This document shows, piece by piece, positions 17,228-25,137 of a stretch of DNA of 64,000 nt. The translations under genes were made by a program, and so were the position numbers. The DNA is taken from contig NZ_FZNM01000008.1 in NCBI RefSeq assembly GCF_900188295.1, positions 1 through 64,000 of the forward strand, given 5' to 3'. A model generated the notes under the pieces. The model worked only from the letters and a program-made list of their open reading frames with translations. It ran no database searches and had not been told where the DNA came from. Numbering within the stretch: position 1 is the first letter of the stretch; each line of letters begins with the position of its first letter. This stretch comes from Paracoccus sediminis. GTDB taxonomy: Bacteria; Pseudomonadota; Alphaproteobacteria; Rhodobacterales; Rhodobacteraceae.

Positions 17228-19034
17228 AGGGAGAAACGGCGAGCGGCCTGGTGGCCTGATCGAGCCATTGGCGCGCGTCGTCGTCCAGATGCGGCGACAG
17301 CGTGTCGCGGACCTGCGCGTGATAGGCGTCCAGCCAGGCGATTTCGTCCCGCGACAGCGCCGCCACGTCGATCAGGCGGCGATCGATGGGGCACAGGGTC
17401 AGCGTCTCGAACTCCAGCAGGGCGCGGCCGGGTTCGGCTTCGGCCTGATTGATGGCGACCAGATTCTCGATGCGGATGCCGAAGGCGCCCTCGCGGTAAT
17501 AGCCCGGTTCGTTGGACAGGATCATGCCCGCTTCCAGCGGCAGAGTGCTGACGCGGCTGATCCGCGCCGGGCCTTCATGGACGCACAGCGCCGCGCCGAC
17601 GCCGTGGCCGGTGCCGTGGTCATAGTCCAGCCCCTGCGCCCACAGATGCTGCCGCGCCAACGCATCCAGATGCGCCCCCCCCACGCCCTGCGGAAAGCGC
17701 GCCCGGCTGAGCGCGATCATGCCGCGCAGCACGGCGGTATAGGGGGCGATGGCGTCAGGCAGGGGGTTGCCCAGGGCCACCGTGCGGGTGATGTCGGTGG
17801 TCCCGTCGGGATATTGCCCGCCGGAATCGATCAGCAAAACCTCGCCTCGCGCCAGGCGGCGGTTGCTGGCGCGGGTGACGCGGTAATGCACGATGGCGCC
17901 GTTCGGGCCTGCCCCGCAGATCGTGTCGAAGCTGATGTCGAGGATCCCGGCCTCGCGGCGCAGCGACTCCAGGTGTTCGACCACATCGATTTCCGTCAGG
18001 CTGGCCGGATCCTGGGCGTCCAGCCAGGCCAGCAGCCGCACCATCGCCACGCCGTCGCGCCGGTGGGCGGCGCGCATCCCGTCCAATTCGGCGGCGTTCT
18101 TGCGGGCCTTGGGCAGGATCGCAGGATCACTCGCGCGGGCGATCTGGGTGTTGGCATCCTCGAGCAGGCGGAAGGCGGCCTCGGGGGCGGTGGCGGGATC
18201 GACGCGGACGGGGCCTTCCAGATCCAGCAAGGCGGGCGCCAGGCCTTCGGGATGCAGGATCGCCACCTGATTGCCCAGATGGGCGCGCAGGGCATCGTCG
18301 AATTTCTCGGGGTCGGCGAACAGCGCGACATGGCCGTCGTCCGACAGCACCGCAAAGGATTGCACCACCGGATTCTTGGGCAGGTCGCTGCCCCGGATGT
18401 TCAGCAGCCACGAGATCGAATCGGGTAGAGTCAGCAGGGCGGCAGCCTGCCCATCCTGGCGCAGTTGGGCGGCAAGGCGGGCGCGTTTCCCGGCCGCGGT
18501 TTCCCCCGCCACCGCGTCGTCATGGACCCGCGCCCGGCCCACGGGCGGGGCGGGGCGGTCGGTCCAGATCGCGTCCAGCGGGTTGCGGTCCACCGCGATC
18601 AACCCAATGCCGCTGTCGGCCAAGGCCTTGTCCAGCGTCTCAATCTCTTGCTGAGTGTGCAGCCAGGGGTCGAAGCCCAACCGCCCGCCTGCGGGAAGGG
18701 CCTCGCGCAGCCAGTCCGAGGGCTTGGTCTCGGGCCAGTTGACCGGCGTGAAATGAGCCGGATCGACCTGTGCCTTGACCTGCACCCGGTAACGTCCGTC
18801 TATGAACACGCCCGCGCGGTCAGCCGTCACGATGGCAAAACCCGCGCTGCCGGCAAAACCTGTCAGCCAGGCCAGCCGGGCATCGGCATCGGCCACGTAT
18901 TCGCCTTGATGGGCGTCGGCACGCGGGACGACGAAGGCGTCCAGGCCCTCGGCCGTCAGGCGGTCGCGCAGCGCGGACAGCCGGGCGGGATGATCGGCGC
19001 CGCCCGCCGGATCGTCAAAGGATTGAAAGCTCAC
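17223..19034 (-). CDS. Aminopeptidase P family protein (M24B, Xaa-Pro)
   Basis: 603 residues from a GTG at 19034 that overlaps the stop of the upstream metallo-hydrolase (GTGA). The usual length of this long M24B type is about 600. It has two creatinase-like N-terminal domains, then the metal-binding pita-bread domain: LLIDSGGQYPDGTTDITRT (two Asp ligands), GTGHGVGAALCVHEGP (His ligand), LSNEPGYYREGAFGIRIEN (Glu ligands). It removes N-terminal residues preceding proline. The longer frame to 19226 runs inside the upstream gene and is not used. Confidence 0.92.
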   Translation of the reverse strand: MSFQSFDDPAGGADHPARLSALRDRLTAEGLDAFVVPRADAHQGEYVADADARLAWLTGFAGSAGFAIVTADRAGVFIDGRYRVQVKAQVDPAHFTPVNWPETKPSDWLREALPAGGRLGFDPWLHTQQEIETLDKALADSGIGLIAVDRNPLDAIWTDRPAPPVGRARVHDDAVAGETAAGKRARLAAQLRQDGQAAALLTLPDSISWLLNIRGSDLPKNPVVQSFAVLSDDGHVALFADPEKFDDALRAHLGNQVAILHPEGLAPALLDLEGPVRVDPATAPEAAFRLLEDANTQIARASDPAILPKARKNAAELDGMRAAHRRDGVAMVRLLAWLDAQDPASLTEIDVVEHLESLRREAGILDISFDTICGAGPNGAIVHYRVTRASNRRLARGEVLLIDSGGQYPDGTTDITRTVALGNPLPDAIAPYTAVLRGMIALSRARFPQGVGGAHLDALARQHLWAQGLDYDHGTGHGVGAALCVHEGPARISRVSTLPLEAGMILSNEPGYYREGAFGIRIENLVAINQAEAEPGRALLEFETLTLCPIDRRLIDVAALSRDEIAWLDAYHAQVRDTLSPHLDDDARQWLDQATRPLAVSPS

Positions 19035-19723
19035 AGCGTGATGGCCTTCATGATCTCGGGCTCGATCACCTGCACGCCCGGCAGCCCGTCGATCAGCGCC
19101 TGCGCGGATTGTTCCAGCATCGGAAAGGTCTTGTAATGGCAGGGGATCACCGTCTTGAAATCGAAATACTTCTTCGCGGCCCAGGCCGCGCGGCGCATGT
19201 CCATGGTGAAATGCCCGCCCGCGCACAGGATGCCGATGTCGGGCTGGTGGTATTCGCCCATCCAGCCCATGTCGGCCATGATGTCGGTATCGCCCGAGAC
19301 ATAGATCACATGGCCGTCGCCCGCGATCATGTAGCCCGATTCGTGGCCCGCATAGATCGGCCCGTCGGCGCCCTCGATGGAACTGGAATGGCTGGCATTG
19401 ACCATCGTGACCTTGGCCCCGCCCAGATCGACGGTGCCCCCCTTGTTGAAGCCGATGCCGCCGATGTCGTGATGGGTGGTCCAGGTGTTGACCAGATCAT
19501 AGATGCCCGCGACGGGGATCCTCAGTTCCTTGGCGATGGCCAGCGTGTCGCCCGAATGATCGCCATGGCCATGGGTCAGCAGGATATGGGTCGCGCCCCC
19601 GATGGCCTCGGCGCGCCGATCCTCGGGGAAGACCGGATTGCCGGAAATCCACGGATCGATCAGGATCACGGCATCCTCAATGTCCAGGCGAAAGCCGGAA
19701 TGTCCAAGCCAGGTCAGTTTCAT
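19031..19723 (-). CDS. UPF0173-type metal-dependent hydrolase (metallo-beta-lactamase fold)
   Basis: 230 residues with AAGGGGAA before the ATG. The metal site is ILLTHGHGDHSGD (H-x-H-x-D-H); further His ligands are in VNASHSSS and CAGGHFTMD, and CHYKTFP is near the C-terminus. Members are related to UlaG/YtnP-type lactonases, but the substrate is generally unknown. Its stop overlaps the GTG start of the aminopeptidase P gene by 4 bp, indicating co-translation. Confidence 0.88.
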   Translation of the reverse strand: MKLTWLGHSGFRLDIEDAVILIDPWISGNPVFPEDRRAEAIGGATHILLTHGHGDHSGDTLAIAKELRIPVAGIYDLVNTWTTHHDIGGIGFNKGGTVDLGGAKVTMVNASHSSSIEGADGPIYAGHESGYMIAGDGHVIYVSGDTDIMADMGWMGEYHQPDIGILCAGGHFTMDMRRAAWAAKKYFDFKTVIPCHYKTFPMLEQSAQALIDGLPGVQVIEPEIMKAITL

Positions 19724-19786
19724 CGCGTTCCCCTTGCCGGTGTCGCGGACAGGTTAGCGGCGGGGTCTGGCCGTGACCAGACGCGA

Positions 19787-21523
19787 TCAGACTGGCGCGG
19801 CGTCCTCCAGCCGCAGGCGCAGGCGTTCGCGCCCGTTCCAGGTGGACAGGTCCAGCCGGCCCGCCAGGTGGAACCGCCGCCCCCGCGCGCCGATCAGCGC
19901 AGGGCCGAGCGGTCCGTTCATCGCCCCCCAGGCCACGGCCTCCAACGCGGGGCCGCCGCCGCTGCGGAAGGACAGGCGCAGGTGGCTGTCGCCCATGGTG
20001 GACGCGCTGTCGATCATCTGGTCGGCGAATGCGAAACGCGGCGCCGGGGCGGCCTGGCCGAAGGGACCGGCATCCTCGATCCGGCGATACATCTGCGGCG
20101 TGGCCCCCGCGCCTTCCATCAGGCCGGATATGCGCAGATCGCGCCCGCCGGTCCGCTGCGCCAGATCGGCCGCGATCAGGTCGGACAGGCGCGCCATGGC
20201 GGCAGGAATGCGGTCCTCGGCCACGGTAAGGCCGGCCGCCATGGTATGCCCGCCGCCCCTTATCAGCAGCCCTTCGTCCGCCAGGCGGTGGATCGCGCGG
20301 CCCAGATCGACGCCGGGAACCGACCGCGCCGATCCCTTGCCGATCCCGGCTTCGATGCCGATCACGACCGAGGGGAGGTCGGTCGCCTCCTTCAGGCGGG
20401 CGGCGACGATGCCCACGACGCCCGGATGCCAGCCCTGGTCCGCCGCCCAGGACAGGCGCGCATCGCCTCGCGCCTCGACCTGGGCCAGGGCCTGATCGCG
20501 CACGGCGGCTTCGATGGCGCGGCGGTCGCGGTTAAGCCCGTCCAGTTCCGCCGCCAGCCGCCCGGCCTCGCGCGGGTCGCGGCAGGCCAGGCACTGCGCG
20601 CCCAGATCGGCGCGGCCCACCCGGCCGCCCGCATTGATGCGCGGCCCCAGCAGGAAACCCAGGTGAAAGGCGCTGGGCGGGCCATCCAGACGGGCCACAT
20701 CGGACAAGGCCACAAGACCGGGGCGCCGCCTGCGCCCCATGATCGCCAATCCCTGGCGCACGAAAGCGCGGTTGACCCCCACCAGCGGCGCCACGTCAGC
20801 CACGGTGGCCAGCGCCACCAGATCCAGCATCGCCATCAGATCAGGCTCGGGCCGGCCCATGCCCCGCAGCACGCGGCCCGCCTGCACCAGGGTCAGAAAC
20901 ACGACCCCCGCCGCGCAGAGATGACCCAGGGATCCATCCTCGTCCGCGCGGTTCGGGTTCACGACCGCCAACGCGGGGGGCAGGGTCTCGCCGCCCAGGT
21001 GATGATCCAGAACGATGATGTCGGTGCCTGCGGCGGCGGCCAAGGCGTCATGGCTCAGCGTGCCGCAATCGACGCAGACGATCAGGTCGTGATCGCCCGC
21101 CAGCGCGGTCATGGCGGGCACGTTCGGGCCATAGCCCTCGTCGATGCGGTCGGGGATATACAGCGTCGCGTCGCGTCCCTGGCCGCGCAGCCAGTCCAGC
21201 AGCAGGGCCGCCGAACTGCCGCCGTCCACGTCGTAATCGGCAAAGATGGCGATCCGTTCGCCGTTGATCGCCGCCGCCACCAGCCGTTCGGCCGCAACGC
21301 CCATGTCGCGCAACGCAAGGGGATCGGGCAGCAGGTCGCGCAGGCGCGGCGTCAGGAAGCCTTCGGCCCCCTCGGCCTCGACCCCGCGTTCGGCCAGGAT
21401 GCGGGCGATGGGCAGGGGCAGGCCGGTGCGCTGCGCCAGCCCCTCGGCCAGCCGGTCGGCCGCGGCGTCCGGGCCGATCCATCGCCGATGTGTCAGCGAC
21501 TGCTCGATTCCCAGAAACGCCAC
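19787..21523 (-). CDS. recJ: Single-stranded-DNA exonuclease RecJ
   Basis: 578 residues starting at a GTG (21523) with GAAGGTG upstream. RecJ is the 5'-3' ssDNA exonuclease of recombination and mismatch repair. The DHH motifs are IAIFADYDVDGGSSAALL, DLIVCVDCG, IIVLDHHLGG and AVVNPNRAD; the DHHA1 region contains RGGGHTMAAGLTV; a C-terminal OB-like domain follows. The ribosome-binding site lies at the end of repeat copy C, which fills the whole glpX-recJ spacer, so the element sits inside a probable glpX-recJ transcript. Confidence 0.95.
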   Translation of the reverse strand: MAFLGIEQSLTHRRWIGPDAAADRLAEGLAQRTGLPLPIARILAERGVEAEGAEGFLTPRLRDLLPDPLALRDMGVAAERLVAAAINGERIAIFADYDVDGGSSAALLLDWLRGQGRDATLYIPDRIDEGYGPNVPAMTALAGDHDLIVCVDCGTLSHDALAAAAGTDIIVLDHHLGGETLPPALAVVNPNRADEDGSLGHLCAAGVVFLTLVQAGRVLRGMGRPEPDLMAMLDLVALATVADVAPLVGVNRAFVRQGLAIMGRRRRPGLVALSDVARLDGPPSAFHLGFLLGPRINAGGRVGRADLGAQCLACRDPREAGRLAAELDGLNRDRRAIEAAVRDQALAQVEARGDARLSWAADQGWHPGVVGIVAARLKEATDLPSVVIGIEAGIGKGSARSVPGVDLGRAIHRLADEGLLIRGGGHTMAAGLTVAEDRIPAAMARLSDLIAADLAQRTGGRDLRISGLMEGAGATPQMYRRIEDAGPFGQAAPAPRFAFADQMIDSASTMGDSHLRLSFRSGGGPALEAVAWGAMNGPLGPALIGARGRRFHLAGRLDLSTWNGRERLRLRLEDAAPV

Positions 21524-21530
21524 GACCGCA

Positions 21531-21589
21531 CCTTCTTCTTCACTTAAATATCCTGGGGGAAGTCCCGCAGGGACGGGGGCGAAGCCCCC
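21531..21589 (-). repeat. Two-hairpin intergenic element, copy C
   Basis: Read on the minus strand: GGGGGCTTCGCCCCC hairpin, then GTCCCTGCGGGAC hairpin, then TTCCCCCAGGATATTTAAG and TGAAGAAGAAGG. It directly abuts the glpX stop codon and ends at the recJ ribosome-binding site. It is very close to copy B over its entire length, including the GTGAAGAAGA tail. Confidence 0.75.
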
Positions 21590-22555
21590 TTATTTCACCG
21601 GGTTGCGATAGATCATCCTGCGAACCGATCCGGTCTTGGACCGCATCAGGATCGTTTCGGTCTGAAGATACCCCGGTTCGCGCTTGACCCCCGCCACGAT
21701 GGACCCGTTCGTCACCCCGGTCGCGGCAAAGATCACGTCGCCCGTGACCAGTTCGTCCCGCGCATAGATGCGGTCCAGGTCGGCGATGCCCGCCTTGCGC
21801 GCCCGGCCGCGTTCGTCGTCGTTGCGAAACAGCAGCTTGCCCCACATCTGCCCGCCCATGCATTTGAGCGCGGATGCCGCCAGAACGCCCTCGGGCGCGC
21901 CGCCCGATCCCATGTACATGTCGATGCCCGTCAGTTCGGCCTCGGCGCAGTGGATCACGCCCGCCACGTCGCCATCGGTTATCAGCCGGATGGCCGCGCC
22001 GGTGGACCGCACCTCGGCCACCAGATCCTCGTGGCGGGGGCGTTCCAGGATGCAGACGGTGATGTCGCTGTTTTCACAGCTTCGTGCCTTTGCCAAGGCC
22101 CGCACCCGTTCCGAGGGCGTCATGTCCAGGCTGACCACATCGGTCGGATAGCCCGGCCCGACGGCCAGTTTTTCCATGTACACGTCCGGCGCGTGCAGCA
22201 GCGTGCCGCGCGGGGCCATGGCGATCACGGTCAGCGCATTGGGCATGTCCTTGGCCGTCAGGGTGGTGCCTTCCAGCGGGTCAAGCGCGATGTCCACCTC
22301 GGGGCCGTCGCCGGTGCCGACCTCCTCGCCGATATACAGCATCGGCGCCTCGTCGCGCTCACCCTCGCCGATCACCACGACGCCCTGGATGTCCAGCATG
22401 TTCAACTGGTCGCGCATGGCATTGACCGCAGCCTGGTCGGCGGCCTTTTCGTCGCCCCGCCCGATCAGCCGGGCCGACGCATGGGCCGCCGCCTCGCTGA
22501 CGCGGGCCAGGCCCAGGGAAAGCATCCGGTCGTTGAAATCCTTGGGCGCGGTCAT
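21590..22555 (-). CDS. glpX: Class II fructose-1,6-bisphosphatase
   Basis: 321 residues. The ATG at 22555 is preferred (GGGATGG upstream); a Met two codons earlier is the alternative. It belongs to the lithium-sensitive inositol-phosphatase fold; it hydrolyses fructose-1,6-bisphosphate (and in some species sedoheptulose bisphosphate) for gluconeogenesis. Family motifs: VVIGEGERDEAPMLYIGEEV, DIALDPLEGTTLTAKDMPNA with metal-binding Asp, MYMGSGGAPEGVLAASALKC and FAATGVTNGSIVAGVK. It precedes recJ on the same strand, a pairing common in Rhodobacteraceae. Confidence 0.95.
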   Translation of the reverse strand: MTAPKDFNDRMLSLGLARVSEAAAHASARLIGRGDEKAADQAAVNAMRDQLNMLDIQGVVVIGEGERDEAPMLYIGEEVGTGDGPEVDIALDPLEGTTLTAKDMPNALTVIAMAPRGTLLHAPDVYMEKLAVGPGYPTDVVSLDMTPSERVRALAKARSCENSDITVCILERPRHEDLVAEVRSTGAAIRLITDGDVAGVIHCAEAELTGIDMYMGSGGAPEGVLAASALKCMGGQMWGKLLFRNDDERGRARKAGIADLDRIYARDELVTGDVIFAATGVTNGSIVAGVKREPGYLQTETILMRSKTGSVRRMIYRNPVK

Positions 22556-22634
22556 GTCCATCCCTTTGTGACGCAGGTCCGGCCCGGTCTTACGCGCGCG
22601 GTGCCGCAGCGGCAAGCCTGTCGGCGCTAACGGA

Positions 22635-22886
22635 TCAGGCCTCCGACAGATCCAGGGCCAGGGCGTGGATACGGGGAACGATGTCGCCCAGCGTCCGGTG
22701 GACCAGCCGATGCCGTTCGATGCGGCTCAGTCCCGCGAAGGCGGGGCTGGCCATGCGGATGCGGAAATGGCTTTCGCCGCCGTCGCGGTATCCGGCGTGG
22801 CCGCGATGGGCTTCGCTTTCGTCGACGACCTCGATCCGACTGGGCTCCAGCGAAGCCAGCCTGTCGCGCATTTCATCCGCAATCAT
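22635..22886 (-). CDS. bolA: BolA family protein
   Basis: 83 residues, a typical short BolA. Family pattern: IEVVDESEAHRGHAGYRDGGESHFRIRM followed by SRIERHRLVHRTLGD and IHALAL, with His residues that can share an Fe-S cluster with monothiol glutaredoxins. BolA proteins act in iron homeostasis and cell-shape control. It is divergent from the DnaJ-like gene with only 68 bp between the starts, so the two promoters must share that spacer. Confidence 0.92.
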   Translation of the reverse strand: MIADEMRDRLASLEPSRIEVVDESEAHRGHAGYRDGGESHFRIRMASPAFAGLSRIERHRLVHRTLGDIVPRIHALALDLSEA

Positions 22887-22954
22887 TCGTCAAGACCTTT
22901 CATGTCGCGTCAAAAACCCTAAACTGCCGCCTCCGAGTCGCAAAGGTGCCCCCA

Positions 22955-23581
22955 ATGAGCAGTAACGACCCGTTCGGATTCGACATTTCGGCCGCCAAGG
23001 ACAAGAAGCGCAAGACCAAGGGCCGGCGTGGCATGTCCGGGGCCTTCGAAACCTCGACCCGCATCTGCGACAAGCAGGGCTGCGACGAACCCGGACAATA
23101 CCGTGCGCCCAAGAATCCCCGGCACCTGGACGACTATTTCTGGTTCTGCAAGGACCATGTGCGCGAATACAACGCGAACTGGAATTATTTCCAGGGCCAG
23201 TCCGAGGAGGAATTCCAGCAGTTCATCGACAACGCGACCGTCTGGGAACGTCCGACCAAGCCTTTCGGACGCGCCGCGGCCGAGGACAAATGGGCGCGCC
23301 ACGGCGTCAGCGACCCGCTGGAGATCCTGGGCGCCAACGGCACCGCCCCCGAGGCGCGGGCCAGGGCGGGCCGCAAGCTGCCGCCCACGGAACGCAAGGC
23401 CCTGGACATCCTGGAAGCCAAGGACGGCTGGACGCGGGCCGAGATCCGCAAGCAGTACAAGTCGCTGGTCAAGGATCTGCATCCCGACATGAACGGCGGG
23501 GACCGATCCGACGAGGATCGCCTGGCCGAGGTGGTCTGGGCATGGGATCAGGTCAAGGACAGCCGGTTCTTCAAGGACTGA
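22955..23581 (+). CDS. DnaJ-like protein with C-terminal J domain
   Basis: 208 residues from the ATG at 22955. The N-terminal part has a basic segment (KDKKRKTKGRRG) and a conserved alphaproteobacterial block with cysteines (RICDKQGCDEPGQYRAPKNP, FWFCKDHV) that could hold a metal. The J domain lies at the C-terminus (about residues 145-205) with the invariant HPD in VKDLHPDMNGGD. Such proteins would stimulate a DnaK-type ATPase; the client is unknown. Repeat copy B starts 11 bp after the stop. Confidence 0.88.
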   Translation: MSSNDPFGFDISAAKDKKRKTKGRRGMSGAFETSTRICDKQGCDEPGQYRAPKNPRHLDDYFWFCKDHVREYNANWNYFQGQSEEEFQQFIDNATVWERPTKPFGRAAAEDKWARHGVSDPLEILGANGTAPEARARAGRKLPPTERKALDILEAKDGWTRAEIRKQYKSLVKDLHPDMNGGDRSDEDRLAEVVWAWDQVKDSRFFKD

Positions 23582-23591
23582 CATCGTGTCA

Positions 23592-23650
23592 GGGGGCTGC
23601 CGCCCCCGTCCGCTGCGCGGACCCCCCCGCGGATATTTGAGTGAAGAAGA
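23592..23650 (+). repeat. Two-hairpin intergenic element, copy B
   Basis: GGGGGCTGCCGCCCCC hairpin, then GTCCGCTGCGCGGAC hairpin, then CCCCCGCGGATATTTG and AGTGAAGAAGAAG. It fills the spacer between the DnaJ-like gene and the 3' end of lnt. It matches copy C closely. Confidence 0.75.
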
Positions 23651-23655
23651 AGCCG

Positions 23656-25128
23656 TCAGGCCGGTCTGCGGCGGACACGCGCTGCGGCCAGGGCAAGCAA
23701 CGCAAGCATGACGGCCGGGGTGTTTCCCCATGCCATCCAGGCGGTTTCCGGCAGGGCGCCCGGCAGGGCCGCGTCGATCTTGCCCTCGACGCCAAGCCCC
23801 AGGGATTGGCGGACGCGACCATAAGGGTCGATCACCGCGCTGATGCCGGTATTCGCCGCGCGGATCAGCGGCAGGCCGGATTCGATGGCGCGCAGGCGGG
23901 CCTGGGCCAGATGCTGGTAGGGACCGGAGAACTGTCCGAACCAGGCGTCGTTCGTGGCCTGCAAAAGCCAGGCCGGACGGCTGTCGAGGCCGCGCAGATG
24001 CTGCGGGAAGATCGCCTCGTAGCAGATCAACGGCTGGAAATCGGGAACTCCGGGGGCGGACATGATGGCGGGGCCGGCTCCGGGGGAATATCCGTTGCCC
24101 TGCTGCGCGGCAAAGGCCGTGATGCCGACCCTTGCCAGCGCATCGCCCCACGGAATGTATTCCCCGAACGGAACCAGGTGGAACTTGTCATAGGTGGCGC
24201 CCACGGTCCCGTCCGGATTTAACGTGACAAGGCTGTTATGGTATCGGCTGCCGTCGCGCCGCTGAATGCCCATGACCAGGGGCGCCCCTGCCGCCCGAGC
24301 CATGGCGGGCAGCACCGGGCCCGCGTCCTCGAGCAGGAAATTGACGGCCGTTTCCGGCCAGATGACCAGATCGCGCGGGCCGGGTGCCGCCGACAGATCC
24401 AGCAGGCGCTGAAAAAAGACCGCGGCCCATTCGGGATCCCATTTCAGATCCTGCCGGGCGTTCGGCTGAACGATCCGCACCATGACCGAGGTGTCGGGCG
24501 GCAAAGGCCAGGACTGGCGCACGAGGCCCGCGCCCCACAGTCCCCCGGTCAGCGCCATCGCCGCCAGAGCCGAGGACACAGGCCGCAGCAGGGATGGAAG
24601 CGCGGCCAGGGCCAGGGTAATCAGGCACAGCCCGATGGCGCCCCCCCAGGCGGCGGTCTGCGCGACCGGCGTGTCGATCCAGACATGGCCGGTCAGCGCC
24701 CAGGGCAGACCGGTGAAGATCCACCCCCGCAGCCAGTCGGACAACAGCAGCGCCGCGGCGATCGCCACGGCCCGGCGCCCGGGATCGCCAGCGAAACGCG
24801 CAGCCAGGCCCGCGGGGATCGCCCAGAACAACGCCCCGCCAAGAGCCATGAAAAACAGCGCAAAGGGCGCCATCCAGCCATAGATTTCCGGCTCGACCAG
24901 GAACGGCTCGACGATCCAGGACATCGACAGGGCGAACCATCCGAACCCGGCGACCAGCATGGGCCAGAACGCCCCGTCTGCGCGCGACGCGCGGTAGATC
25001 AGCAACGCCAGTGACAGCGGTGTCGCGATCCACAATCCGAAGGGAGGCAGGCCAAGCGCGGCGATCAGGCCAAGCGCGAAACCGGCCAGAAGATGCCGCA
25101 AGGGCGGGTGGCCGGATCGGATGCGCAT
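23656..25128 (-). CDS. lnt: Apolipoprotein N-acyltransferase
   Basis: 490 residues with an N-terminal set of about six membrane helices, then a periplasmic nitrilase domain. The catalytic triad is visible: Glu in DLVIWPETAVNFLL, Lys in TYDKFHLVPFGEYIPWG, Cys in FQPLICYEAIFPQ. It adds the third acyl chain to outer-membrane lipoproteins. It lies 9 bp after the DEAD-box helicase gene on the same strand, so the two are probably co-transcribed. Confidence 0.95.
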   Translation of the reverse strand: MRIRSGHPPLRHLLAGFALGLIAALGLPPFGLWIATPLSLALLIYRASRADGAFWPMLVAGFGWFALSMSWIVEPFLVEPEIYGWMAPFALFFMALGGALFWAIPAGLAARFAGDPGRRAVAIAAALLLSDWLRGWIFTGLPWALTGHVWIDTPVAQTAAWGGAIGLCLITLALAALPSLLRPVSSALAAMALTGGLWGAGLVRQSWPLPPDTSVMVRIVQPNARQDLKWDPEWAAVFFQRLLDLSAAPGPRDLVIWPETAVNFLLEDAGPVLPAMARAAGAPLVMGIQRRDGSRYHNSLVTLNPDGTVGATYDKFHLVPFGEYIPWGDALARVGITAFAAQQGNGYSPGAGPAIMSAPGVPDFQPLICYEAIFPQHLRGLDSRPAWLLQATNDAWFGQFSGPYQHLAQARLRAIESGLPLIRAANTGISAVIDPYGRVRQSLGLGVEGKIDAALPGALPETAWMAWGNTPAVMLALLALAAARVRRRPA

Positions 25129-25137
25129 CGGCCGGGA

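Noticed and set aside
19109..21547. 812-codon plus-strand ORF antisense to recJ and the MBL gene
   Set aside because: Spans two real genes on the other strand; compositional artefact.
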